DNA of 64,000 nt from Candidatus Accumulibacter similis (GCA_013347225.1 CP054595.1:4336415-4400414), one strand, 5' to 3'. Shown: positions 32,282 to 42,042, numbered from the stretch's first letter. Notes: generated by a model from the sequence alone, not told the origin. Made by a program: numbers and translations.

Positions 32282-34318
32282 TCAGCGATCGAACTCCGGG
32301 TAACGAACGCTTTCGACGAAGTCCTGCGTGTCCTTGCTCGGCGGCTTGCCGAGCAGACTGACGACGATGATCGTCGCGAACCCGGCGGCGACGCCCCAGA
32401 CTCCCGCCGAGGTCGACTGGATGCCGAGCCAGGGTTCCATGCCGATGTCCGGGATGCCCAGCCAGGGCATCGAGTGGAAGTGCACACGAACCATGTAGTA
32501 GAGCGTCAGCAGCAGGCCGACCAGCATGCCGCTGACTGCCCCGGCATGCGTTGCCCTCTTCCAGAAGACGCCGACGATCAGCGCCGGAAACAGGGCTGCC
32601 CCGGCGAGCGAGAATGCCCAGGCCACCATGAACAGGATCGTCGCCGGCTTCTGCGACGCGACAGTGGCAGCCAGCACCGCCACGACGAGCAGCAACGACT
32701 TGGAGACGACGAGCCGCCACTGCGTCGTCGCCTGCGGGCGAAAGATCTTGTAGTAGAGGTCATGCGAGAGGGCGCTGGCGATCGTCAGCAGCAACCCGTC
32801 GGCGGTGGACAGCGCGGCCGCCAGCGCACCGGCCGCGACCAGGCCGGAGATGACGTAGGGCAAACCGGCGATCTCCGGTGTCGCCAGCAGGATCACATCC
32901 GGGTTGAGCACCAGTTCCGCCAGTTGCACGATGCCATCGCCGTTGATGTCCTCGATCGACACCATGCCGATCTTCCCCCACGAGCTCACCCACAACGGCA
33001 GTTGCGCGATCGGCGAGCCAACCAGATGCGAGTAGATTTCATGCTTGACGAAGGCGGCATAGGCCGGGGCGGTCAGGTACAGCGCCAGGATGAACAGCAG
33101 CGACCAGAACACCGAACGACGTGCATCGCGCACGCTGGGGGTGGTGTAGTAGCGCGTCAGGACGTGCGGCAGCGCGGCCGTGCCGATCATCAGACAGAAA
33201 ACCAGGCTGAGAAAGTTCGTGCGCGCCGACTCGTTCACCGCCCCACCCTGTCCAGGGTAAGCGGTCATGTGGTGATCGGGTTCAGCCCCCCGCTGCGCCG
33301 CCTGGCGCATCTGTGTCTCCCAGTAGTTGCGTGCGTCTTCGCTGTTTCGCGGCAGATCCCTGCGCTCCCGCTCGAGCGCCACCACCTCGCGCATCTGTGC
33401 GTTGTCGTTCTTCAGCGCGTTGATCCGTACCGCCAGTTCGCGCCGCTCCTCTGCCAGCGATTCGGGGAGAGTCAGGATGCGATCGTGGTAGGCATCGGCA
33501 CGCTCACGGAAGAGGCGGCGCGCCTCGAACTCGCCCGGGTCGTCGAAGATCTTCTCCTCCAGCTGTTGCACCTGCTGCAGCACGCGGCCATAGGTCAGCT
33601 GCGCCAGCGGAACGCCGGTCACCTCGTAGGAGAGAATGGTCACCGGCACCAGATAGGCAACGATCAGGATCGCGTACTGCGCCACCTGCGTCCAGGTCAC
33701 CGCACGCATGCCGCCAAGAAAAGAGCAGACGAGGATGCCCGCGAGGCCGACGAAGACGCCGATCTCGAACTGCAGGCCGACGAATCGGCTGGTGATCAGG
33801 CCGACGCCGTAGATCTGCGCGACCACATAGACGAAGGATGCGAGGACGGTCGCCAGCACACCCACGAGCCTTGCAACATTGCCGCCATAGCGGGCAGCGA
33901 GAAAGTCCGGGATCGTGTATCGGCCAAAGCGACGCAGGTACGGTGCAAGCAGCAGCGCCACCAGGACATAGCCGCCGGTCCAGCCCATGACGTAGGCCAA
34001 GCCCTGGTGGCCAGACAGGTACAGGGTTCCCGCCAGCCCCATGAACGAGGCGGAACTCATCCAGTCGGCGCCTGTCGCCATGCCGTTGAACACCGCCGGC
34101 ACGCGCCGCCCGGCGACGTAGTATTCGGCCACGCTGGCGGTGCGCGCCAGGACGCCGATCGTCGCGTAAAGGAAGATGGTCAGCAGCAGGAAGGAGTAGC
34201 CGATCCAGCGTGGCGGCATGCCGTACCGCTCGAGCACGGCCAGCATCAGGACGAAAGCGAAGAACCCGACCGTGTAGGAAGCGTAGTAGCGCCGCAGCCT
34301 CACCATGTAGTCGGACAT
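32282..34318 (-). CDS. Sodium:solute symporter (acetate-type, SSS family) with large insert
   Basis: 678 aa, larger than the about 550 usual for this SSS subfamily. At least 13 hydrophobic segments; family motifs include AEYYVAGRRVPAVFNGMATG, ADWMSSASFMGLAGTLYLSG and AALSTADGLLLTIASALSHD. A charged, coiled-coil-like insert spans about residues 245-360. A second loop carries a full EF-hand-like sequence DINGDGIVQLAE (457-468). The neighbours acs and DUF4212 point to acetate or propionate uptake feeding acetyl-CoA. The insert's role is unknown. Confidence 0.85.
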   Translation of the reverse strand: MSDYMVRLRRYYASYTVGFFAFVLMLAVLERYGMPPRWIGYSFLLLTIFLYATIGVLARTASVAEYYVAGRRVPAVFNGMATGADWMSSASFMGLAGTLYLSGHQGLAYVMGWTGGYVLVALLLAPYLRRFGRYTIPDFLAARYGGNVARLVGVLATVLASFVYVVAQIYGVGLITSRFVGLQFEIGVFVGLAGILVCSFLGGMRAVTWTQVAQYAILIVAYLVPVTILSYEVTGVPLAQLTYGRVLQQVQQLEEKIFDDPGEFEARRLFRERADAYHDRILTLPESLAEERRELAVRINALKNDNAQMREVVALERERRDLPRNSEDARNYWETQMRQAAQRGAEPDHHMTAYPGQGGAVNESARTNFLSLVFCLMIGTAALPHVLTRYYTTPSVRDARRSVFWSLLFILALYLTAPAYAAFVKHEIYSHLVGSPIAQLPLWVSSWGKIGMVSIEDINGDGIVQLAELVLNPDVILLATPEIAGLPYVISGLVAAGALAAALSTADGLLLTIASALSHDLYYKIFRPQATTQWRLVVSKSLLLVVAVLAATVASQKPATILFMVAWAFSLAGAALFPALIVGVFWKRATHAGAVSGMLVGLLLTLYYMVRVHFHSMPWLGIPDIGMEPWLGIQSTSAGVWGVAAGFATIIVVSLLGKPPSKDTQDFVESVRYPEFDR

Positions 34319-34330
34319 CGCCGGCGCTCG

Positions 34331-35047
34331 CTAGGCGCTTTGATGCAGGTGCCGACGTGCCTTTTCCAGTTCGCGGAGGCTGGCCGGCGTTTCAAAACCC
34401 TTGCTGGCGGCATGGGCGACTGCGATCTGCAGCAACTGTGCGGTGGCAAAGGCGTCCGATAGAGCATCATGGCGTTTGATGCTGGCAATGCCGAAATGCT
34501 CGAGCCAGGCGTCGAGGCGTTCCGGGCCAGCGTCAACCTCGCGGAAAAGATCAGGCAGGATCCATGCCATGTCCAGCCACGGCAGTCGCAGCCGCACGCC
34601 GAGGTACTCGGCGAGAGCCCGCTTCAGCACCCGTCGGACGAAACGGGCGTTGTAGGCCACCACTGGCGCCTTGCCGACAAAGCCGAGGAAGGAGAGCAAC
34701 CCCTCGACCATCGGCACCTCGGCCGGCACCTCGGCCGGCGCCTCGGTGACGCCGACCGAGGGCGACGCCGCACCCGGCTCCACCTCCGGCAGCAGCAGTT
34801 GCCAGGCATCGCGGAAAGCGATCTGGCCGTCAATCACCGCCACTGCGGCAACCGCAAGCAGTCGAGCGGTGTGCGCATCGCCGCTGCTCGCCTCGACGTC
34901 GATCACCACATAGCGGCTGCGATAGTGCGAACGCCGCAGGTCGACATCGGACGACTGCCGCCAGTCGGCGAGCAGTTGCTCCTGCCGGGCGTCCAGCACG
35001 GCAGCGGCATCTTGCACGGGACGGAGGAAGCGCGCGAACCAGTTCAT
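34331..35047 (-). CDS. DnaQ-like 3'-5' exonuclease fold with altered motif II
   Basis: 238 aa of the DEDDh exonuclease family, which usually accompanies the DUF294/symporter group. Exo I is VIDVEAS (Asp50, Glu52) and Exo III is KRHDALSDA (His193, Asp198). Exo II reads AYNARFVRRVL, with Val137 where the second metal-binding Asp is expected. A short duplicated stretch (PAEVPAEVP, 104-112) sits in the loop before it. It may be catalytically impaired and act as a binding or regulatory protein. Located 12 bp before the symporter gene, 2 bp after the CBS gene. Confidence 0.8.
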   Translation of the reverse strand: MNWFARFLRPVQDAAAVLDARQEQLLADWRQSSDVDLRRSHYRSRYVVIDVEASSGDAHTARLLAVAAVAVIDGQIAFRDAWQLLLPEVEPGAASPSVGVTEAPAEVPAEVPMVEGLLSFLGFVGKAPVVAYNARFVRRVLKRALAEYLGVRLRLPWLDMAWILPDLFREVDAGPERLDAWLEHFGIASIKRHDALSDAFATAQLLQIAVAHAASKGFETPASLRELEKARRHLHQSA

Positions 35048-35049
35048 GC

Positions 35050-36960
35050 TCAGATCTGGTAATCGAGCTTGAGGCGGGCCTGCAACTTGCGTGCCTGGCG
35101 GAAAGCCTCCTTCAGGACGCGGCGCTCGATCTCGTTGAGGTCGTCCGGCCGGATCAGGTTGTCACCCGGGCGCCCCTGTTCCTGCTCGAAATGCTGATGG
35201 CGCAGCCGCAGGAGCTGGACGAAGTTGAAGCCCTCGATGCTCGCCGCCAGATCGTCGGCGGCGATGTTCATGACCGCACCGGCACGCCTGAGTCGTTGGA
35301 CTGTATTGGTCGCCTCGACCGAATTCGCCAGAGCGAAGACGCGCGCCGCGTCGGTGAACAGGCGGACCCCATACTTCTTCAGGTCGATCGTGCCTGGATG
35401 CTCGGGGTCGGCGTCGGTGATGAAGTCGCGGATTCGTCCGAGGGGCGGTGCGACGCTCAGCGCGTTCTCGGCCAGCATGCGCAGGAACAGCGGATTGCCG
35501 CGGGTCTGCCTGAACAGCGCCAGGCGCAGCCGGTGGGCGAGATTGAAGCGGCCGAAGAGCGGCCGGAAATCGAAGAAGATCGTCGCGTTGAGCAAGGCCT
35601 GCGGCTCCGGGGTGCGCACCCAGCGCGCGAACCGCTCCTCCCACTCATCGAGTGTCAGGCAGAGTTCCGGGTTGCTTGCCATGATGTTGCCCTTGCACAG
35701 CGGAAATCCGCAGCGATCCAGATCGCCGTTCACATCGCGCGCGAAATCGAGAAAGCGCAACTGCGTCAACTCACGATCCATGATGTCGGTGCAGATGAAG
35801 ACGATCCCGTTGTCCTGATCGGTGGTGAAGGTCTGCTCATCCCGCCCTTCGGAACCGAAGGACAACCAGGCCCAGTCGATGCCGTAGAGGTCGTGCCGCT
35901 CGAGATTGAGCTCGATGATGCGGCGCGTCACGGTGTCGTTGAGGGTCGAGATGAACTGCGTGATCTCTGCCGCGCCGACGCCCTCGGCCAGCATCGTCAG
36001 CGACAGTTGCCGCACGTCGCTGCGAGCATGCTGCAACACCTCGATACTGCTCGCAGCATCGATCGCATGCCGAATCTGACGCAAACCGGCCCCCTGCAGC
36101 TTGAAGAGATCGCGCTCCGAAACCACGCCACGCAAGCGACCGCCTTCATCGACCGCGAGCACGTGCCGGATCCCCCGCATCGCCATCAGCAATGCCGCGT
36201 CGTGGGCATTGGCTGCCAACGGCAGAGTGGCCGGCGCCGGCGACATCACGCTGGCGATCGGCTGCGCCAGCGACGTGCCGGGAAGGACGATGCGCTTGAG
36301 GACGTCGGACAGGGTGAAGATGCCGACCGGCACCTCCTGCTCGTCAACAACGACCATCGAACCGAGGTGCCGGGCGGCCATCAGTTCGACGACCTCGCGA
36401 ATCGATGCCGTCGCCGCAAGCGAAACCGCTTCCCGCTTGACCACTGCAGCGAGTGGGGAATTCATCGTCCTCTGCTCGCTCGCGCGCTGCGCGAACTGCA
36501 ACTGCAGTTGCTGCTGCGACTGCTTGAGCAGACCCGCGATGTGCTGCGTACAGAACAGGTTGAACGCCGAGCTCTTCTGCGTCAGGGCAAAGAAATCGTC
36601 GGCAGCCAGCTCATAGCAGAAGACCTCGTCGAGCGCCACGTAGGAGCCAAACGTCGGTCTCTGGGCCATCAGGGCACCGATGGCGAAGGCCTGGCCCGGC
36701 CCGAGGGTGGACGAAGTCGCTTCGCCGCTGCCGAGGCCAACGGTGGACTTCGCCCGTACACGCCCGCGGTGGATGATGTACAGGGCAGGCGCGACGCCCA
36801 TCTCGGTCGACAGGATGCGCGCGTCCTTCGGATAATGCAGCAGCCGGACACGCTCCGCAAGGAAGCGCAGCGCAGCCGCCTCCATCCGATCGAAGGGCGG
36901 GTAAGCCTGCAGGAACCGGATGCACGCCGAAACCAGCGTCTCCATCGCACTGTTGCTCAT
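35050..36960 (-). CDS. cNMP-binding / CBS / DUF294 nucleotidyltransferase-like signalling protein
   Basis: 636-aa cytoplasmic protein. Domains in order: cyclic-nucleotide-binding fold (about 15-145, with LGPGQAFAIGALM), two CBS repeats (about 165-290, MAARHLGSMVVVDEQEVPVG and MRGIRHVLAVDEGGRLRGVV), DUF294 nucleotidyltransferase domain (about 330-460, LSFGSEGRDEQTFTTDQDNG) and a C-terminal substrate-binding domain to 630. This architecture is usually found with acetate symporters and acs. It probably senses nucleotides and adjusts the transporter or Acs. Last-gene spacing to the exonuclease gene is 2 bp. Confidence 0.88.
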   Translation of the reverse strand: MSNSAMETLVSACIRFLQAYPPFDRMEAAALRFLAERVRLLHYPKDARILSTEMGVAPALYIIHRGRVRAKSTVGLGSGEATSSTLGPGQAFAIGALMAQRPTFGSYVALDEVFCYELAADDFFALTQKSSAFNLFCTQHIAGLLKQSQQQLQLQFAQRASEQRTMNSPLAAVVKREAVSLAATASIREVVELMAARHLGSMVVVDEQEVPVGIFTLSDVLKRIVLPGTSLAQPIASVMSPAPATLPLAANAHDAALLMAMRGIRHVLAVDEGGRLRGVVSERDLFKLQGAGLRQIRHAIDAASSIEVLQHARSDVRQLSLTMLAEGVGAAEITQFISTLNDTVTRRIIELNLERHDLYGIDWAWLSFGSEGRDEQTFTTDQDNGIVFICTDIMDRELTQLRFLDFARDVNGDLDRCGFPLCKGNIMASNPELCLTLDEWEERFARWVRTPEPQALLNATIFFDFRPLFGRFNLAHRLRLALFRQTRGNPLFLRMLAENALSVAPPLGRIRDFITDADPEHPGTIDLKKYGVRLFTDAARVFALANSVEATNTVQRLRRAGAVMNIAADDLAASIEGFNFVQLLRLRHQHFEQEQGRPGDNLIRPDDLNEIERRVLKEAFRQARKLQARLKLDYQI

Positions 36961-36977
36961 GCTGCTCCTCGACCGGC

Positions 36978-37015
36978 AAAAACTGACGGGCCGGCAGCGC
37001 TGGCACCGCCGGCCC
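36978..37015 (-). terminator. Intrinsic terminator between acs and the CBS gene
   Basis: On the minus strand: GGGCCGGC, a 12-nt loop, GCCGGCCC, then GTCAG and TTTTT. An 8-bp GC stem with a short T-run 133 bp after the acs stop. It ends only 18 bp before the CBS/DUF294 start codon, so it would separate acs from the symporter group unless read through. Confidence 0.72.
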
Positions 37016-37148
37016 GCTACGCCTGCCTGGCTCCCGCCACTTCGGGTCGATGCCCCGCGCAGCGCCGGGCACGTTCAGGTTGCGGTGCGCGAGCGGCAAC
37101 CGCCACTCGGCGCCACCGCCGGAAGCCGCCCTTCGCAGCCCCGCTCGC

Positions 37149-39113
37149 TCAGCCCCGCAACTGCTCTAGGATTGCCGGATTCTCGAGGGTCGACACGTCC
37201 TGTGCAACCGTTTCACCCTTGGCGAGCGAGCGCAGCAGGCGCCGCATGATCTTGCCCGAACGGGTCTTCGGCAGGTTCTCGCCAAAGCGCAGATCCTTCG
37301 GCTTGGCGATCGGTCCGATCTCTCGTCCGACGTGGTCCTGCAATTCCTTGACCATCTTCTTCGCCGCTTCACCCGTCGGGCGCGGACCCTTGAGGACGAC
37401 GAAGGCACAGATGGCCTCGCCGGTGAGATCGTCCGGACGACCAACCACTGCGGCTTCGGCAACCATCGGATGCGACACCAGAGCCGACTCGATCTCCATC
37501 GTCCCCATGCGGTGGCCGGAGACGTTCAGCACATCGTCGATGCGGCCGGTGATGGTGAAATAGCCGGTGTTGAGGTCGCGGATCGAGCCGTCGCCGGCGA
37601 GGTAGAGCTTGCCGGCGAAATCATCCGGATAGTAGGATTTCTTGAAGCGCTCGGGATCGCCCCAGATGGTGCGGATCATCGATGGCCACGGGCGCTTGAC
37701 GACCAGCTGACCGCCCTTGCCCCAGTCGAGTTCGGTGCCGGTCTCATCAACGACTGCCGCCTGAATGCCGGGGAACGGCAGGGTGCATGAACCGGGTACC
37801 AGCGGCGTGACGCCCGGCAGCGGGGTGATCATGTGACCGCCGGTCTCGGTCTGCCAGAAGGTGTCGACGATCGGGCAACGACCGCCGCCGACGCTGTCGT
37901 AGTACCACTGCCACGCCGCCGGGTTGATCGGCTCGCCAACCGTGCCCAGCAGACGCAGCGACGACAGGTCGTACTGCGTCGGAGCAACCGCCGGATTGGT
38001 ATCGGCAGCCTTGACCAGCGAACGGATGGCGGTCGGCGCGGTGTAGAAGATGGTCACCCTGTGTTCCTGGATCATCTTCCAGAAACGGCCGGCATCGGGA
38101 TAGGTCGGGATTCCCTCGAAAACCATTTCCGTCGCGCCGCAGGCGAGCGGACCATAGGCGATGTAGGTGTGACCCGTGACCCAGCCGATGTCGGCCGTGC
38201 ACCAGAACAGATCGCCGGGCTTCAGGTCGAAGGTCCACTTCATGGTAACGATCGCGTGCAGCAGATAGCCGCCCGTCGAATGCTGCACGCCCTTTGGCTT
38301 GCCGGTGGAACCTGAGGTATAGAGCAGGAACAGCGGATGCTCGGCCTCGACCCACTCCGGCTCACAGACGTCGGACTGGCCGGCGATGACGTCGTGCCAC
38401 CAGATGTCACGCCCGGCGACCATGTTGCACGCGCCACCGGTACGGCGAAAGACGATCACGTCCCTGACCGAGTCGCAGCCACCCAGCGCGATGGCTTCAT
38501 CGACCGCCGGCTTGAGCGGCGGATTCTTGCCACCGCGACACTGCTCGTCGGCGGTGATCACCGCCACCGCGCCGGCATCGTTGATGCGGTCCCGGACGGA
38601 CTGCGCGGAAAAGCCGCCAAAGACGACCGAGTGAATGGCGCCGATACGCGCACAGGCCTGCATGGCGACGATGCCCTCGACGCCCATCGACATGTAGATC
38701 AGAACACGATCGCCCTTCTTGATGCCACGTGCGCGCAGACCGTTGGCGAACTGGCTGACCTGCGCCAGCAACTGCCTGTAGGTCACCCTCGTCACCGCCC
38801 CGTCGTCGGCCTCGAAGACGATCGCCACCTTGTCGCCGAGGCCGGCCTCGACGTTGCGGTCGAGGCAATTGTACGAGGCGTTCAGCGTGCCATCGGCAAA
38901 CCACTTGAAGAAGGGAGCGTTGGACTCGTCGAGAACCTGCGTGAATGGCTTCTTCCAGGAGACATGTTCGCGCGCCAGCCGCCCCCAGTAACCGGTGTAG
39001 TCCTTGTCAGCCTCGGCACAGAGCGCCCGGTAGGCATCCATCCCCGAAATGGTCGCCTGTTTGACAAACTCGGCTGAGGGCTCGAAGAAGTTTACGGCCT
39101 CGTTCAGTGACAT
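37149..39113 (-). CDS. acs: Acetyl-CoA synthetase
   Basis: 654-aa AMP-forming acetyl-CoA synthetase. The ATG at 39113 has AGAGGAG upstream. Motifs: YTSGSTGKPKGV phosphate loop, WQTETGG, and the C-terminal TRSGKIMRR with the catalytic, acetylatable Lys. Converts acetate (or propionate more slowly) to the CoA thioester. It pairs functionally with the downstream symporter and CBS sensor. Divergent from the UPF0114 gene across 252 bp. Confidence 0.96.
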   Translation of the reverse strand: MSLNEAVNFFEPSAEFVKQATISGMDAYRALCAEADKDYTGYWGRLAREHVSWKKPFTQVLDESNAPFFKWFADGTLNASYNCLDRNVEAGLGDKVAIVFEADDGAVTRVTYRQLLAQVSQFANGLRARGIKKGDRVLIYMSMGVEGIVAMQACARIGAIHSVVFGGFSAQSVRDRINDAGAVAVITADEQCRGGKNPPLKPAVDEAIALGGCDSVRDVIVFRRTGGACNMVAGRDIWWHDVIAGQSDVCEPEWVEAEHPLFLLYTSGSTGKPKGVQHSTGGYLLHAIVTMKWTFDLKPGDLFWCTADIGWVTGHTYIAYGPLACGATEMVFEGIPTYPDAGRFWKMIQEHRVTIFYTAPTAIRSLVKAADTNPAVAPTQYDLSSLRLLGTVGEPINPAAWQWYYDSVGGGRCPIVDTFWQTETGGHMITPLPGVTPLVPGSCTLPFPGIQAAVVDETGTELDWGKGGQLVVKRPWPSMIRTIWGDPERFKKSYYPDDFAGKLYLAGDGSIRDLNTGYFTITGRIDDVLNVSGHRMGTMEIESALVSHPMVAEAAVVGRPDDLTGEAICAFVVLKGPRPTGEAAKKMVKELQDHVGREIGPIAKPKDLRFGENLPKTRSGKIMRRLLRSLAKGETVAQDVSTLENPAILEQLRG

Positions 39114-39273
39114 ATCCCATCTCCTCTGATTATTGGTGATCGACAGACGACCCGGATGCAACAAGTGGCGTCACCGGAGCCCGACGCGGCATCACCCGCC
39201 GCGTACGACTGCACCCCCCAAGGCTGCCTGCAGGGACGCCAATGGCAACCGATTAGACGCCGCAAATCTTACA

Positions 39274-39292
39274 CGCCACTTACACGGTGGCG
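39274..39292. promoter_or_regulatory. Dyad in the acs / UPF0114 divergent region
   Basis: CGCCAC, 7-nt spacer, GTGGCG. A TAGAAT hexamer at 39330-39335 could be a -10 box for the plus-strand gene. The dyad is a possible operator; the protein that binds is unknown. Confidence 0.3.
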
Positions 39293-39365
39293 ATTCCCCA
39301 CACGCCAGAAAAGGGTCAATCTTTGGTGCTAGAATCGCGCATCCCGATCATGCTCCGAAAAGCCG

Positions 39366-39923
39366 ATGAGTCCCTTCAAACCCACCATAGACCGCCTGGA
39401 AACGTTCATCTTCTGGAGCCGCTGGCTGCAGGCACCGCTCTACCTGGGACTGATCATCGCCCAGTGTGCCTACGTCTACCTGTTCATGCTCGAACTCTGG
39501 CATCTGATCCACAATCTCTTCTTCAGCAGCACGCGCATCACCGAAACCGAGGTCATGCTCGTCGTGCTCGGCCTGATCGACGTCGTGATGATCGCCAACC
39601 TGCTGATCATGGTCATCATCGGCGGCTACGAGACCTTCGTCTCCCGACTCGATCTGGAAGGCCATCCGGACCAACCCGAATGGCTGTCGCACGTCAACGC
39701 GGGCGTACTGAAGATCAAGCTGTCGACGGCGATCATAGGCATATCGTCGATCCACCTCCTGAAGACCTTCATCAACGCCGACAACATGAGCGAGCACACG
39801 ATCAAGTGGCAGGTCATGATCCATGTCGTGTTCCTGCTCTCGGCGCTGGCGATGGCCTGGGTCGACCGCCTCATGACGACGACCGTGGCGCTGGCCAAGC
39901 CTTCACATGGGGCACGTCACTGA
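39366..39923 (+). CDS. UPF0114 (YqhA) family membrane protein
   Basis: 185 aa with four hydrophobic segments and the family signature LETFIFWSRWLQAPLYLGLI at the N-terminus, then ANLLIMVIIGGYETFVSRLD and STAIIGISSIHLLKTF. Conserved inner-membrane protein of unknown function. Next to a class I fumarase gene 61 bp downstream on the same strand. Confidence 0.9.
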   Translation: MSPFKPTIDRLETFIFWSRWLQAPLYLGLIIAQCAYVYLFMLELWHLIHNLFFSSTRITETEVMLVVLGLIDVVMIANLLIMVIIGGYETFVSRLDLEGHPDQPEWLSHVNAGVLKIKLSTAIIGISSIHLLKTFINADNMSEHTIKWQVMIHVVFLLSALAMAWVDRLMTTTVALAKPSHGARH

Positions 39924-39984
39924 GAGTGAACCGACATCCACGGCCACGGACAGCACGCCGCCCTTCACCGAGAGAGAGCCTGAA

Positions 39985-41505
39985 ATGACCACCATCAAGC
40001 AGGAAGACTTCATCCAGAGCGTCGCCGACGCGTTCCAGTACATCAGCTATTATCATCCGCTCGACTATATCAAGGCGCTTGGCGCCGCCTACGAGCGCGA
40101 GCAGAGCCCGGCGGCCCGTGATGCGATCGCCCAGATCCTCACCAACAGTCGCCTGTGCGCCGAAGGCCACCGGCCGATCTGCCAGGATACCGGCATTGCG
40201 GTGATCTTTCTCAAGGTCGGCATGGATGTCCGCTGGGATGCCACCCTGTCGCTGCAGGAAATGTGTGACGAGGGAGTCCGCCGCGCCTACAACCACCCGG
40301 ACAACAAGCTGCGCGCCTCGGTCCTGCTCGACCCGGCCGGAGCGCGCCGGAATTCGCGCGACAACACGCCGGCAGTCGTCCACTACGAGATCGTCCCCGG
40401 CCACCACGTCGAAGTCATCTGCGCAGCCAAGGGCGGCGGCTCGGAGAACAAATCGAAGTTCTATGCGCTCAACCCGTCCGATTCGATCGTCGACTGGGTT
40501 CTGAAGACGGTGCCAACGATGGGCGCCGGCTGGTGTCCGCCGGGCATTCTCGGCATCGGCATCGGCGGCACCCCCGAGAAGGCGATGCTGCTGGCCAAGG
40601 AATCGCTGATGGCACCGGTCGACATGCACGAACTGATCGCCCGCGGGGCCGGCAATCGTGTCGAGGAACTGCGCCTGGAGCTGTACGAGAAGGTCAACGC
40701 GCTCGGCATCGGCGCCCAGGGCCTGGGCGGCCTGACCACCGTCCTCGACGTCAAGATCCTCGACTATCCGACGCACGCTGCCAGCCTGCCGGTGGCCATG
40801 ATCCCGAACTGCGCGGCGACCCGCCACGCCCACTTCCACCTCGACGGCTCCGGACCGGCGGTGCTGACGCCGCCTGATCTCGACGAATGGCCGAAGGTCA
40901 ACTGGACACCGAATACCGAGACCTCGACCCGGGTCGACCTCGACACCCTGACACCGGCCGAAGTCGCTGCCTGGAAGCCGGGCCAGACCCTGCTGCTCAA
41001 CGGCCGCATGCTGACCGGCCGCGACGCCGCCCACAAGCGCATCCAGGACATGCTGGCCCGCGGCGAGAAGCTGCCGGTGGACTTCACCAACCGGGTGATC
41101 TATTACGTCGGCCCGGTCGATCCGGTGCGTGACGAGGCGGTCGGCCCGGCTGGTCCGACGACCGCGACGCGCATGGACAAGTTCACCGAGATGATGCTCG
41201 CCGAAACCGGCCTGATCGCGATGGTCGGCAAGGCCGAGCGTGGGCCGACGGCGATCGCGGCGATACGCAAGCACCGCTCGGCCTACCTGATGGCGGTCGG
41301 CGGCGCCGCCTACCTGGTCGCCAAGGCGATCCGGACGGCCAAGGTCGTGGGCTTTGCCGATCTCGGCATGGAGGCGATCTACGAGTTCGACGTCAGGGAC
41401 ATGCCGGTAACCGTGGCGGTCGATTCGACGGGTACGTCGGTACATGAAACCGGGCCGCGGGAATGGCAGACGAAGATCGGCAAGATTGCCGTCGTCGCCG
41501 CCTGA
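39985..41505 (+). CDS. Fumarate hydratase class I (4Fe-4S)
   Basis: 506-aa oxygen-sensitive fumarase that hydrates fumarate to malate. The ATG at 39985 has a GAGAGAG stretch upstream; the longer frame to 39907 lies inside the previous gene's end. Cluster-binding cysteines are expected in RPICQDTG, GWCPPGILG and MIPNCAATRH. Substrate loops KGGGSENKS and GTPEKAMLLAKES are present. A TCA-cycle enzyme usually used at low oxygen or iron sufficiency. Confidence 0.94.
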   Translation: MTTIKQEDFIQSVADAFQYISYYHPLDYIKALGAAYEREQSPAARDAIAQILTNSRLCAEGHRPICQDTGIAVIFLKVGMDVRWDATLSLQEMCDEGVRRAYNHPDNKLRASVLLDPAGARRNSRDNTPAVVHYEIVPGHHVEVICAAKGGGSENKSKFYALNPSDSIVDWVLKTVPTMGAGWCPPGILGIGIGGTPEKAMLLAKESLMAPVDMHELIARGAGNRVEELRLELYEKVNALGIGAQGLGGLTTVLDVKILDYPTHAASLPVAMIPNCAATRHAHFHLDGSGPAVLTPPDLDEWPKVNWTPNTETSTRVDLDTLTPAEVAAWKPGQTLLLNGRMLTGRDAAHKRIQDMLARGEKLPVDFTNRVIYYVGPVDPVRDEAVGPAGPTTATRMDKFTEMMLAETGLIAMVGKAERGPTAIAAIRKHRSAYLMAVGGAAYLVAKAIRTAKVVGFADLGMEAIYEFDVRDMPVTVAVDSTGTSVHETGPREWQTKIGKIAVVAA

Positions 41506-41697
41506 AGCAGCGCCAGCAGGACGTGCCGGATAGGCACTGCGGCCACTCCCGACCCGCAACGGCGGCAGCGCCGTCGCGGGATCCTGCCCCGCCGGCAATT
41601 GCCGGATCGACCGCCCTGGGAGGTGCCGTCGATGCTCGCAGACCCGGCTGCAACGGAGAAGAAGGAAGGATGACCGTCGGCTAACGGAGGAGGAGGC

Positions 41698-42042
41698 ATG
41701 GCGATCGAACGGCACGGCACGACGCAGCGTTATTCGGACATTTGTGCTTATGGCAATACCATCTATCTCGTCGAAACACCGCAGACTCTCGACAGCAATG
41801 TCGCCACCCAGACGCACGAGGTCCTCGCCGGAATCGAGAAGCTTCTGCAGCAGGCTGGCAGCGACAAGTCCCGCCTGCTGATGGCCACGATCTACCTGCG
41901 CCACATCGAGGACAGCATCGCCGTCAATGCGATCTGGGATCGCTGGGTTCCGCGTGGCACGGCACCGGCGAGGGTCTGCGTCGAAGCCAAGATGGCGCAC
42001 CACGATTTCCTCGTCGAAGTGGCGATCGTTGCCGCCCGCTAG
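41698..42042 (+). CDS. RidA/YjgF-family enamine/imine deaminase-like protein
   Basis: 114 aa with a strong GGAGGAGG ribosome binding site. Family segments: YSDICAYGNTIYLVETPQ, VLAGIEKLLQQAGSDKSRLL, TIYLRHIED, and the active-site-like APARVCVEAKM, where a Cys-Val-Glu replaces the usual Arg-xx-Glu strand context but the Arg is kept. Probably of the RutC/RidA subgroup that hydrolyses reactive enamines. It lies alone between fumarase and murI. Confidence 0.85.
   Translation: MAIERHGTTQRYSDICAYGNTIYLVETPQTLDSNVATQTHEVLAGIEKLLQQAGSDKSRLLMATIYLRHIEDSIAVNAIWDRWVPRGTAPARVCVEAKMAHHDFLVEVAIVAAR

Noticed and set aside
31808..34462. 884-codon plus-strand open frame opposite the symporter genes
   Set aside because: Shadow of the symporter; charged His/Arg/Gln-rich composition typical of antisense translation.
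35191..37563. 790-codon plus-strand open frame opposite the CBS protein and acs
   Set aside because: Antisense to two well-supported genes and crosses an intrinsic terminator.
39257..39279. Sigma-54 promoter for acs (TGGCGTG ... TTGC on minus strand)
   Set aside because: Spacing between the -24 GG and -12 GC elements is two bases too long.
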